Made by a program: the position numbers and the translations under genes
Notes under the pieces: generated by a model
What the model was told of the DNA's origin: nothing
What the model saw: the letters and a program-made list of their open reading frames with translations, nothing else
The model's database searches: none
Shown here: piece by piece, positions 15,993 through 22,529 of the stretch
How positions within the stretch are numbered: the stretch's first letter is position 1
Layout of the letters: every line of letters begins with the position of its first letter
Source of the DNA: an uncultured Chloroflexota bacterium
Lineage (GTDB): Bacteria; Chloroflexota; Dehalococcoidia; CAUJGQ01
DNA length: 22,529 nt
Assembly: GCA_937879875.1 (NCBI GenBank)
Contig: CALFMN010000212.1
Span: forward strand, 1 to 22,529
Direction of reading: 5' to 3'

Positions 15993-16913
15993 ATGGCGGC
16001 CATCGACAGCATCGCACGCGATGATCGGGCGCTTTTCGAGCGCACCACGACGGCATACGGCGTGGCAGCATGGCCTCTGTCCGTGCTGCGCTTCTGCCGC
16101 CGCAAGCCGCTGGGAGCGTTCGGCGGCGCGATCACGCTGGCGCTGATCGTGATGGCGGCGATTCATCCCTGGATCGCCACGTACGACCCGAACGCGATCA
16201 ACCCCAACGAAGTGCTGCACGGCCTCAGCGGCCAGCACTACTTCGGCACGGACAACTACGGCCGCGATGTGTACAGCCGCGTGGTCTACGGCGCATGGGC
16301 CTCGCTGGAGGTCAGCATCGTCTCGGTCGCGATCGGCACGGCGATCGGCACGGCAATCGGCGTGCTCTCCGGCTACTTCGGCGGCGCCGTGGATATGGTT
16401 TTGCAGCGGTTCGTCGATGCGACGCTGGCGTTTCCGGGATTGATCCTCGCGATCGCGCTCGTGGGCCTCGTCGGCCCTTCGGTCAAGAACGTGAGCATCG
16501 CGATCGGCCTGGTGACGTTTCCCTCGCTCTCGCGCATCGTGCGCGGGCCCGTCCTCTCGATCAAAGCGCAGCCGTACATCGAAGCGGCGCGCAGCACCGG
16601 CGCGAACAGCCTGCGCATCATGCTGCGGCACGTGCTGCCCAACATCGTCGCGATCGTGATCGTGGTCTCCACGGCGCGCTTCGGCGCCGCGATTCTGGTC
16701 GAGTCATCGCTCAGCTTCCTCGGGCTGGGGCCGCCGCCGCCCACAGCCACCTGGGGCTCGATGCTTTCCGGCGATGCAATTTACATCATGCAGACGGCGT
16801 GGTGGTTGGCCTTCTTCCCCGGTGCCGCGATCACGTTGGTGGTGCTCGGGTTCAACCTCTTTGGCGACGCGCTGCGCGATGTCATGGATCCGCGCCTGCG
16901 GGGCCGGTCCTGA
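15993..16913 (+). CDS. ABC transporter permease, DppC/OppC type
   Basis: The 306-residue protein is the second permease of the importer. It has the extended N-terminal cytoplasmic tail of the OppC group (OppC_N), one helix at about 42-60, the hallmark HYFGTDNYGRDVYSR at 82-96 (HYFGTDNYGRD), then five further helices. The EAA loop is PYIEAARSTGANSLRIM at about 194-210, followed by RHVLPN. The ATG at 15993 has GAGGGGA (15977-15983) 9 bases upstream. It should form a heterodimer with the DppB-type protein encoded immediately before it. Confidence 0.94.
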   Translation: MAAIDSIARDDRALFERTTTAYGVAAWPLSVLRFCRRKPLGAFGGAITLALIVMAAIHPWIATYDPNAINPNEVLHGLSGQHYFGTDNYGRDVYSRVVYGAWASLEVSIVSVAIGTAIGTAIGVLSGYFGGAVDMVLQRFVDATLAFPGLILAIALVGLVGPSVKNVSIAIGLVTFPSLSRIVRGPVLSIKAQPYIEAARSTGANSLRIMLRHVLPNIVAIVIVVSTARFGAAILVESSLSFLGLGPPPPTATWGSMLSGDAIYIMQTAWWLAFFPGAAITLVVLGFNLFGDALRDVMDPRLRGRS

Positions 16914-16942
16914 TCGCGCGGCTGGCAGCGCGGCTGCGATGG

Positions 16943-16961
16943 CGCCGGCCGAGCGCCGGCG
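16943..16961 (+). other. Hairpin between permease and binding-protein genes
   Basis: CGCCGGC (16943-16949) and GCCGGCG (16955-16961) form a 7-bp GC stem with a 5-base loop, immediately before the ribosome binding site of the binding-protein gene. There is no T-run. Such hairpins between ABC genes can protect the downstream mRNA from decay; this is inference. Confidence 0.35.
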
Positions 16962-16979
16962 GAAGGAAGAGAGCGCATC

Positions 16980-18740
16980 ATGGCGGAGGACAATTACTGG
17001 AGGCGGTACAGCAGACGAACGGTCCGCCGGCGCAGCTTCATCGCCGGCGGGGCAGCCGGGCTGACGGCGTTGATGGCCGCCGCGGCCGGATGCAGCAGCG
17101 GGAAGAACAACACGACGGCAAGCACGAACACCGGGTCAAACGCGCGCGTGGCGGGCACCGTCGCGCCGGCGCCGCCGACCGCGCAGGCGCTCGCCACGGC
17201 CGATCCCGCGCTGGCGAACGCCAAACGCGGCGGCACGTTCAATATCGATCAGGCGGACGAGCCGATCTCGCTGGACAACCATCGTCAGGAGACGCCGGGG
17301 TCGATCCAGGCGGCAAACCTGGTCTACAACCACCTGCTGAGGCGCGCCGAGGACTTCGTGGCCGCGCCGGGGATTATCTATGTCTCCGACGAACTCGCCA
17401 GTGGCTGGGAACAGATCGACAAGCTCACCTACCGCTTCTCGCTGGTGAAGAACGCGAAGTGGCACAACGTGGCCCCGGTAAACGGCCGGGTGTTCACCGC
17501 CGACGACGTGAAGTACAGCATCGACCGCATGCGCGGCTCGGACCCGGAGCTGCGCACACGCTCGGCCTGGGCGCCGGTTGACAAGGTCGAGGCGCCGGAC
17601 CCATACACCGTCGTCGTCACGACCAAGCAGCCGTACGCCGCCTTCACCGCGATCGCCGGCCATACCTGGAGCATCATCATGCCGCGCGAGCTGGCGGACA
17701 CGCCCGATGTCAACCGCAAGGCGATCGGCACGGGGCCGTTCATTTTCAAAGACTGGCAATCCGGCGTCGCACTGCACTTCGATCGCAACCCGGACTACTT
17801 CCGCAGCGGCCAACCCTTCTTCGACCACGTCGTGATGCGGGTTGTGCCTGACCTGGGCGCCCGCACGGCCAACTTCCGCGCCGGTGAAACCGACATCTGG
17901 GGCGGTTCGCCCCCGACCATCCCCTTCTCGACGATCGACGACATGAAGAATGCCGTACCCGACGTCAACGAGATCAAGCGCACCGGCTCGAACAACTCGG
18001 GCACCAAGGCCTTCTTCAACACGACTGCCGCGCCATTCAACGACAAACGGGTGCGCCAGGCGTTCCTCTACGGCGCCGACTACGACAGCATGATCAAGAT
18101 CTTCGGCGGCCTCGCCCAGCGCGCCGGCCCGATGCCGCTGGCGAGTGTTTGGGGACTGAAAGAAGCCGACTTCCCGAAGACGGATGTGGCGAAGGCGAAG
18201 GCGCTGCTCGAAGCGGCCGGCTACACGGCGGACAAGCCGTTGCGCGTCAAGACCACGATCTCACGCCAGTACGCAGGACCGGCGGTCTCGCAGATCCTGC
18301 AACAGGTGATGAAGCCCGTGGGCGTGACGGTCGACATCGACCAGATCGAGGACACCGCCTGGATCACCCAGGTCTACCGGGGCGGGCAGAACTATCAGAT
18401 GACCAGCTTCGGCGACTGGTCCTGGGAAGATCCGGACCGCGGCCTCTACGCCTATTTCCACACCGACGGCAACGCCAACAACACGCACTACACGAGCACG
18501 CAGGCCGATGCACTGCTCGAGCAACAGCGCGGCGAATTCGATGTGGAGGCGCGGAAAAAGATCGTGCGCGACTTGCAGTTGCTGCTGGTGGACGACGCGC
18601 CGAACGTCTGGCTCGTCTCCACCGGCACGGACGAACTGTCGCGCAAGCGGCTGCACAACTACAAGCAGATGCAAATGGGCAATCAGAACAGCTACCGCGA
18701 GTGGGAGAACTGCTGGTTCGATCCGATTCCGAGCACGTAG
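16980..18740 (+). CDS. ABC transporter substrate-binding lipoprotein, family 5 (peptide/nickel type)
   Basis: The 586-residue protein is an extracytoplasmic solute-binding protein of family 5 (SBP_bac_5), which captures peptides, nickel or other solutes for the two permeases encoded upstream. The N-terminus has a twin-arginine-type signal (RRRSFIAGGAAG at about 16-27) followed by a lipobox ending AAGC with Cys38, so it is probably exported folded by Tat and anchored as a lipoprotein. A Ser/Thr/Asn-rich linker follows (39-60). The family core is visible as FTADDVKYSIDRM near 176, GTGPFIF near 250 and NFRAGETDI near 300. The ligand cannot be read from sequence. GGAAGGA lies about 11 bases before the ATG. 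The gene ends the operon; no ATPase follows. Confidence 0.94.
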   Translation: MAEDNYWRRYSRRTVRRRSFIAGGAAGLTALMAAAAGCSSGKNNTTASTNTGSNARVAGTVAPAPPTAQALATADPALANAKRGGTFNIDQADEPISLDNHRQETPGSIQAANLVYNHLLRRAEDFVAAPGIIYVSDELASGWEQIDKLTYRFSLVKNAKWHNVAPVNGRVFTADDVKYSIDRMRGSDPELRTRSAWAPVDKVEAPDPYTVVVTTKQPYAAFTAIAGHTWSIIMPRELADTPDVNRKAIGTGPFIFKDWQSGVALHFDRNPDYFRSGQPFFDHVVMRVVPDLGARTANFRAGETDIWGGSPPTIPFSTIDDMKNAVPDVNEIKRTGSNNSGTKAFFNTTAAPFNDKRVRQAFLYGADYDSMIKIFGGLAQRAGPMPLASVWGLKEADFPKTDVAKAKALLEAAGYTADKPLRVKTTISRQYAGPAVSQILQQVMKPVGVTVDIDQIEDTAWITQVYRGGQNYQMTSFGDWSWEDPDRGLYAYFHTDGNANNTHYTSTQADALLEQQRGEFDVEARKKIVRDLQLLLVDDAPNVWLVSTGTDELSRKRLHNYKQMQMGNQNSYREWENCWFDPIPST

Positions 18741-18764
18741 CTTGCGCGGCGAACTGCGTTACCG

Positions 18765-18802
18765 CCGGAGGCGCTGGCCATCGATATAGCCAGCGCCTTC
18801 GG
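18765..18802. terminator. Bidirectional hairpin terminator between convergent genes
   Basis: Arms 18765-18778 (CCGGAGGCGCTGGC) and 18789-18802 (GCCAGCGCCTTCGG) form a 14-bp stem with one G-T wobble around a 10-base loop. It sits 24 bases after the binding-protein stop and 3 bases before the convergent EthD-like stop. No T-run follows on either strand, so it may be an end-stabiliser or a Rho-assisted terminator rather than a classical intrinsic one. Confidence 0.65.
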
Positions 18803-18805
18803 TGC

Positions 18806-19483
18806 TCATGCAGGAGTAACCGGCCGATAGAGCCCCGTGAGCCTTCGCTCGCAGTGCCGGCGCATGCGGGCGGACCAGGGCGTGTCGATCGCGCGCGCAA
18901 AGGCCTCGCTGTGCCTCACCTCCGGCGAGGCCAGGTCGTAGAGCGCCAGATAGCGCGGCTCGCCCTCGACGGCGCGAAAGCGGCGGGCGCGCAGCACACC
19001 CGGCACCTTGAGCAAGAACGGGATGTGCTCGTCGTCGTACCAGGCGTTGTACTCTTCCTCGTAGGCCGGCTCCGGCACCAGGCCGACGGCAAGCTGATCG
19101 CCCGCTTCGGCGGCGGACCCCGCCTCCTCACCTTGTCCCGCCGAGATCTCCTCGAAGACCGCGCGATTGGCGTTGCGAAACAGGCGTAACATCGCCCGGT
19201 CTTCGTCCGTGCGCCGTGGAGGGCGAGACAGCGAAGTATACGGCTCGCTGGAAAGCACGTCCGCGCTGTCAAGGTCGTACAGCGCGAGATAGCGCGGCAA
19301 GTCGCCACTGACGCCCACACCTGGATAGTCTGCTACCACCTCGAAGCGGCGCCCGCTGCGGAAGCCAGGCACGGAGAGCAAGTCCGGCACATGCCGGCGA
19401 TCATACCAGCGGTTCCAATCGGCCTCATGCCCCTGCTCCACGTCGGCCTGCACAAACAGGAGTCCGCGCGTCTCATTGCCCAT
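18806..19483 (-). CDS. EthD-like protein with two tandem dimeric alpha-beta barrel domains
   Basis: The 225-residue protein is an internal duplication of a ferredoxin-like alpha-beta barrel domain, as in EthD/DUF4286-type proteins. Copy 1 (about 6-110) has WNRWYDRRHVPDLLSVPG at 23-40 and PRYLALYDL at 63-71; copy 2 (about 131-220) has NAWYDDEHIPFLLKVPG at 146-162 and PRYLALYDL at 176-184. Both copies keep W-Y-D-x2-H-(V/I)-P, the likely active or ligand-facing positions. A single chain with two copies can form internally the barrel that single-domain relatives form as dimers. Relatives accompany oxygenases and quinone or polyketide chemistry, but the function is not assigned. The ATG at 19483 has GGAGGG (19490-19495 on the plus strand) 6 bases upstream. 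Confidence 0.82.
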   Translation of the reverse strand: MGNETRGLLFVQADVEQGHEADWNRWYDRRHVPDLLSVPGFRSGRRFEVVADYPGVGVSGDLPRYLALYDLDSADVLSSEPYTSLSRPPRRTDEDRAMLRLFRNANRAVFEEISAGQGEEAGSAAEAGDQLAVGLVPEPAYEEEYNAWYDDEHIPFLLKVPGVLRARRFRAVEGEPRYLALYDLASPEVRHSEAFARAIDTPWSARMRRHCERRLTGLYRPVTPA

Positions 19484-19633
19484 CGTCTTCCCTCCGAGTT
19501 GCTGCTGCCGCCGTCCTCGCTGGGCACGCTACCACATTGGCCATCCGCGATGCGCCTTGTCGACGCACATCTCCAGCGCAGGACCGTTGCCAGTCTGTTA
19601 CGCGCCTCGGCTCGCGCGCCGCAGCGCCGGTGA

Positions 19634-19870
19634 CGACGCTACGTCGAGGGCGCGCCCGCCGGAGTCGCTGCACAGGCACTCGCCCTCCCGCTCGCTCCGA
19701 AGGGCGAAGCGGCGATTCGCCGCGCCGCCGTCGAGCGCGACTGGCTGGAAGCGCTGGCACGCGCCGCGGAGGGCGCCGCGCGAGCGGCCGATCGCGAGCC
19801 GCAGAGCAGCCCGAGCGAGAGCGCCGCCCTGACCGAGGCGATCCTCGCCGAGCTGGGTCAGGAACGCTGA
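19634..19870 (+). pseudogene. Start-less gene remnant, possible paralogue fragment of the downstream gene
   Basis: This frame opens just after a stop codon (19631-19633) and runs 78 codons to a TGA at 19868, with the G/C-rich third positions of real genes here, yet contains no ATG, GTG or TTG start. The encoded peptide is helical and Ala/Glu/Arg-rich, with AVERDWLEALARAAEG in the middle and LTEAILAELGQER at the end. The stretch GAGCGCGACTGGCTG (19733-19747) recurs exactly at 20874-20888 in the next gene, where it encodes the same ERDWL within CERDWLRALHDAAV. It is best read as a decayed or 5'-truncated relative of that gene's helical region, or a gene broken by a frameshift. The upstream part of this 424-base gap (19484-19630) shows nothing recognisable. 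Confidence 0.4.
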
Positions 19871-19907
19871 CATACGCCGGATCCCCGGCTGATTATGAGG
19901 ATTGTGC

Positions 19908-22394
19908 GTGATTATCCTCGGCCTGCTGCTCAGCTACCTCGCCGCCTGCATCCATAGCGCGGGGCATCTGTTCGCGGCGCGCCTGCTCGCGCCACGCCGC
20001 TCCGGGTCCGGTCGGCGCGGCGAGATCAAGGCCTGTCTCTCGCTGCTGCAGGAGTCAGTACGTGGGCGCCACACGCTGCCGATCTCGCACGCCTTCGATC
20101 CGACGGCACTGTACGGCGCGCCGCGGCGGCTGGCAGCCGTGGTGCTCGCGGGAGAGCTGGCAAGCCTCTGCTATGCCGCCGCCCTGGCGGGTTTCGCCTT
20201 CGCTGCTCCCCGGTTCGCACTCGCCGCGCAACTGACGATCGGCGCCACGGCGTTCTTTTTCGTATTCGAGGTTCTGCCGGTCAAACGCTTTGGCATGATC
20301 TCGGACATCACGCTGCTGCGATCCCTGCGGAGTCGTGACACCGACGGACGGCGCACGGCGGCGCTGGCCGCGATCGACCGCTCGGTGAAGGTCGGTCGCC
20401 GGCCGCGCGAGTGGCACCCGGCCATGGTGCAGGACGCGCTCGCACCTTCCGACGGCTCGCGCGCGGACGCGGAGGCTGCACTCTGCGCCTACTACTTCGC
20501 CCTCGATATGGGAGACACCGAGGGCGCGGAGGCGTACCTGCAGCGCGCCACGGCGCAGCGCCATCGCCTGGACGGCGAGACGGTCATCGTGTTGCGGCTC
20601 GAAGCCGCCTACCTCGCCGGTTCGGTGCACCGCGACGCGGAGCGGGCGGGAGCGGAGCTGCGCGCCGCACGAGAGGAGGCCCTCGGCTCCGGCGGACGCC
20701 ACTGGGGCGGGATCAATCGTTCGCGGAAGGCGGTCACGCTGCGTGCCGCTACGGCCGTGTTGCTGGCCGCCGGCGAGCACGAGAAAGCGGCGATGACGGC
20801 GCGCAGAGCGCTGCTGACGCCGGACCAGTCGCTGATGCGCAAGGGTCCGACCGCCGGCAGCGCGGGCGCCTGCGAGCGCGACTGGCTGCGTGCGCTGCAC
20901 GACGCCGCGGTCGCCGAGGCAGGCAAGCTGGCGAGCAACGAGGCGGCCAGCGCGGCAGAGATGTCGCCGGCAGTGCTGCCCGTTCCCGTGTGGAGCGGCG
21001 GCCAGACGTGGCAGTGGCGACCGCGGAAGGAACGAGAACCCCATCCGCCGCGCTGGCCGTGGGTGCTGACGATCGTCGCCTTGATGATCACGCTTCCATC
21101 GATCGGTCAGCTACTGCGCTGGACGAACACGAACGCCGTCGATGCGCTGGAGTTGCCCGTACACACGCTTCAGCTTGCGCACAGGCTGAGCTGGGTTGCG
21201 GTCGGGCTCGTCTGCGCGGCCATGATCGTCGCGCTGCTGCTGACGCAGATGCGAAGGCCTGGGCTGCTCACGCTGGTACCCCTCGTGCTCTGCACCGGTG
21301 TGTGGCTCACCGGCGCGCTGCTCGGCCGACAGGACCTGTCCTATGCCGGTGGCTATCGCGGCTTCCTCTCGTCGTCCGGCGGGTGGCTGAGCCAGGTGGG
21401 CGCTGGAAGCACATGCGCGGCGTTACTTGGTCTGTTCCTGTGTGTGCGCTGGCAGCACGGCGTCGGCCGGCGCGATGGCACCGCGCCCAAGCCGTCCGGC
21501 GCTCGCTTGAACCCGACGCGGCTGGCGATGTTCGGTGGCTGGCTATTCGCCATCGGCTTCATCGCCGTCGGATTTCTGATCATCGGTGCGGTTCCTGAAC
21601 AGGCGTCGGCGCCGGCAGTGACCAGTAAATCGCCAACCCTGTCGCTGGGCGCCGATCCGGCCGGCGGCAGCATCAGTTTTTCCTATGACGCCGGCCTGCC
21701 GGAGGATGTGAAGGAGCAGATTTGGCAGAGCGCCCGCGAGGCGCAGGCCTATTTCGTCGCCACATTCGGCCGCGGCGTGCAGCGGCCGGTCTTGATCGAT
21801 GTGCGGCAGCGCCATCCCGATGACGCGGAGTACGGTGGCTATGCCGCGGGCCACCGCATCGTCCTCTACACGCAGGGCAGCGACGGTACGCCGGACAGCG
21901 GCTACTTTCTGCGCACGGGCGTGATCCATGAGCTGTTTCATGTCCTGCAGGAGGAGTGGAGCGACGGCGCCGACGTGCGCCGCGGCCCGAAGTGGCTGCT
22001 CGAGGGCAGCGCGGAGTACGTCTCGCAGCTCGTGATGGTGGACGACGGCACGATGGAGCTTGCCGACCTGCAGGCCTGTCTGCGCCGTCAGTCGGGTGTG
22101 GGCACGGCGCGCCTGCCCGCGCTGCGCTCACTCGAGCCGGTCACGGCCATCCCGGCGTACCGCAGCGACCTCTACGCGCTCTCGGCCCTGGGCGTGGATC
22201 AACTCGTCGCCCAACCCGGTGCGAAGGCGCTCGGCGCCTTCTACGCGGAACTGGCGCGGACCGACTGGCCGACCGCCTTTCACGACGCGTTCGGCGCGGA
22301 CCCGGCGGCGTTCTACGCCACTTTCGAGCAAGCACGGGCCGGCATGGCGCGTCCTTCGCGCGGCGTCTGCGACTTTCAGTACGACGAAGACTGA
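19908..22394 (+). CDS. Membrane protein: degenerate M50-like domain, helical region and C-terminal HEXXH gluzincin peptidase
   Basis: The 828-residue protein joins several parts. Residues 1-140 resemble the membrane core of M50 (site-2-protease-like) peptidases with helices at about 1-26, 74-100 and 103-123; HSAGH at 16-20 stands where HEXXH is expected (Glu replaced by Ser17), while LPVKRFGMISD (123-133) resembles the second motif and keeps its Asp. Residues about 150-350 are a helical, TPR-like region, probably cytoplasmic. Five further membrane helices lie at about 384-402, 426-447, 451-472, 497-514 and 537-562. Residues 565-828 form a soluble domain with VIHELFHVL (HEXXH 674-678) and WLLEGSAEY (Glu699), the gluzincin zinc-site layout with 20 residues between, so an active extracytoplasmic metallopeptidase is likely. 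I chose GTG at 19908: TGAGGA (19896-19901) lies 6 bases upstream, while TTG at 19902 touches it. Substrate unknown. Confidence 0.85.
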   Translation: MIILGLLLSYLAACIHSAGHLFAARLLAPRRSGSGRRGEIKACLSLLQESVRGRHTLPISHAFDPTALYGAPRRLAAVVLAGELASLCYAAALAGFAFAAPRFALAAQLTIGATAFFFVFEVLPVKRFGMISDITLLRSLRSRDTDGRRTAALAAIDRSVKVGRRPREWHPAMVQDALAPSDGSRADAEAALCAYYFALDMGDTEGAEAYLQRATAQRHRLDGETVIVLRLEAAYLAGSVHRDAERAGAELRAAREEALGSGGRHWGGINRSRKAVTLRAATAVLLAAGEHEKAAMTARRALLTPDQSLMRKGPTAGSAGACERDWLRALHDAAVAEAGKLASNEAASAAEMSPAVLPVPVWSGGQTWQWRPRKEREPHPPRWPWVLTIVALMITLPSIGQLLRWTNTNAVDALELPVHTLQLAHRLSWVAVGLVCAAMIVALLLTQMRRPGLLTLVPLVLCTGVWLTGALLGRQDLSYAGGYRGFLSSSGGWLSQVGAGSTCAALLGLFLCVRWQHGVGRRDGTAPKPSGARLNPTRLAMFGGWLFAIGFIAVGFLIIGAVPEQASAPAVTSKSPTLSLGADPAGGSISFSYDAGLPEDVKEQIWQSAREAQAYFVATFGRGVQRPVLIDVRQRHPDDAEYGGYAAGHRIVLYTQGSDGTPDSGYFLRTGVIHELFHVLQEEWSDGADVRRGPKWLLEGSAEYVSQLVMVDDGTMELADLQACLRRQSGVGTARLPALRSLEPVTAIPAYRSDLYALSALGVDQLVAQPGAKALGAFYAELARTDWPTAFHDAFGADPAAFYATFEQARAGMARPSRGVCDFQYDED

Positions 22395-22462
22395 TCGGCG
22401 CTTGACGCAGACGGTCGCCGCCCATTGACTGGACAACACGGACAGCCGCTCTGGGGCGAAAC

Positions 22463-22495
22463 GTGGCAAAAGCCTACGACGCCATCGTGCTCGGG
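22463..22495 (+). CDS. Truncated start of a probable FAD-dependent oxidoreductase
   Basis: Eleven codons from a GTG at 22463 encode VAKAYDAIVLG, which looks like the first beta strand of a Rossmann FAD-binding fold (YDxIVxGxG), as at the start of sarcosine oxidase-like flavoproteins. A GGGGCG purine run lies 4 bases upstream. The real sequence stops at 22495, where the sequencing adapter begins, so the rest of the gene is missing and the assignment is tentative. Confidence 0.35.
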
Positions 22496-22529
22496 CTGTC
22501 TCTTATACACATCTCCGAGCCCACGAGAC
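22496..22529. other. Tn5/Nextera sequencing adapter (artefact)
   Basis: The last 34 bases are CTGTCTCTTATACACATCT (the 19-bp Tn5 mosaic end) followed by CCGAGCCCACGAGAC, which is the reverse complement of the Nextera read-2 transposase adapter. This is library DNA left on the contig end, not genomic sequence. Confidence 0.98.

Noticed and set aside
15030..16631. 533-codon minus-strand open frame opposite both permeases
   Set aside because: It is a GC-rich shadow of two clearly recognised permease genes, with Arg/Asp/His-rich low-complexity composition.
19598..19873. 91-codon minus-strand open frame in the gap before the large peptidase
   Set aside because: Weak ribosome site and no recognisable pattern; the plus strand has better coding character and shared sequence with the next gene.
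20055..21044. 329-codon minus-strand open frame opposite the large peptidase gene
   Set aside because: It has no domain-like pattern and mirrors a gene with clear membrane and zinc-site motifs on the plus strand.
1..22529. CRISPR arrays, tRNA or rRNA genes, transposases, toxin-antitoxin or phage genes
   Set aside because: I saw no regularly spaced repeats, no tRNA-like or rRNA sequence and no mobile-element or defence protein motif on either strand.

Overview
This 22.5 kb window is high-GC bacterial DNA with compact genes, strong Shine-Dalgarno sites (GGAGGAG type), frequent GTG starts and overlapping stop/start pairs. The gene content fits an uncultured member of the Chloroflexota (Thermomicrobia- or Dehalococcoidia-like): an S58 peptidase, an HpaB-type monooxygenase with a flavin reductase, a family 5 peptide/nickel ABC transporter, EthD-like proteins, and clustered palindromic intergenic repeats. 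The phylum is an inference from content and style; no marker gene proves it. The last 34 bases are a Tn5/Nextera sequencing adapter, so the window is the end of an assembled contig and the right edge is an artefact.

Bases 1-5620 (minus strand) look like a repair and housekeeping cluster: DNA polymerase I (polA), formamidopyrimidine-DNA glycosylase (mutM/fpg), a zinc-ribbon protein of unknown function whose GTG start overlaps the fpg stop codon, and an S58 (DmpA/NylC-type) self-cleaving peptidase. The polA start lies 6 bases below a TGCTATACT extended -10 box and probably gives a leaderless mRNA. Bases 5621-6090 carry no gene but hold a roughly 230-bp MITE-like element with 20-bp terminal inverted repeats and four internal hairpins.

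Bases 6091-8938 hold an HpaB-family FADH2-dependent monooxygenase (minus), a divergently transcribed flavin reductase (plus) that may supply its reduced flavin, and a small DUF423 membrane protein. Bases 8950-12252 (minus) hold a small membrane protein, a large soluble PAS/GAF sensor histidine kinase without an adjacent response regulator, and a 171-residue unknown protein overlapping the kinase gene by 8 bases. Bases 12526-14734 carry a crotonase-fold enzyme lacking both hydratase glutamates, an unknown 144-residue protein, and a minus-strand pair of histidine phosphatase and DUF2795-like protein.

Bases 15027-18740 are an oligopeptide/dipeptide-type ABC import operon (two permeases, then a Tat-type lipoprotein substrate-binding protein) with no ATPase gene beside it, closed by a strong hairpin shared with a convergent EthD-like tandem-repeat protein. 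Bases 19631-22394 contain a start-less gene remnant followed by the most unusual gene of the window: an 828-residue membrane protein that joins a degenerate M50 (site-2-protease-like) N-terminus, a helical repeat region, a multi-pass membrane block and a C-terminal HEXXH...E gluzincin peptidase domain. A flavoprotein-like gene begins at 22463 and is cut off by the adapter.
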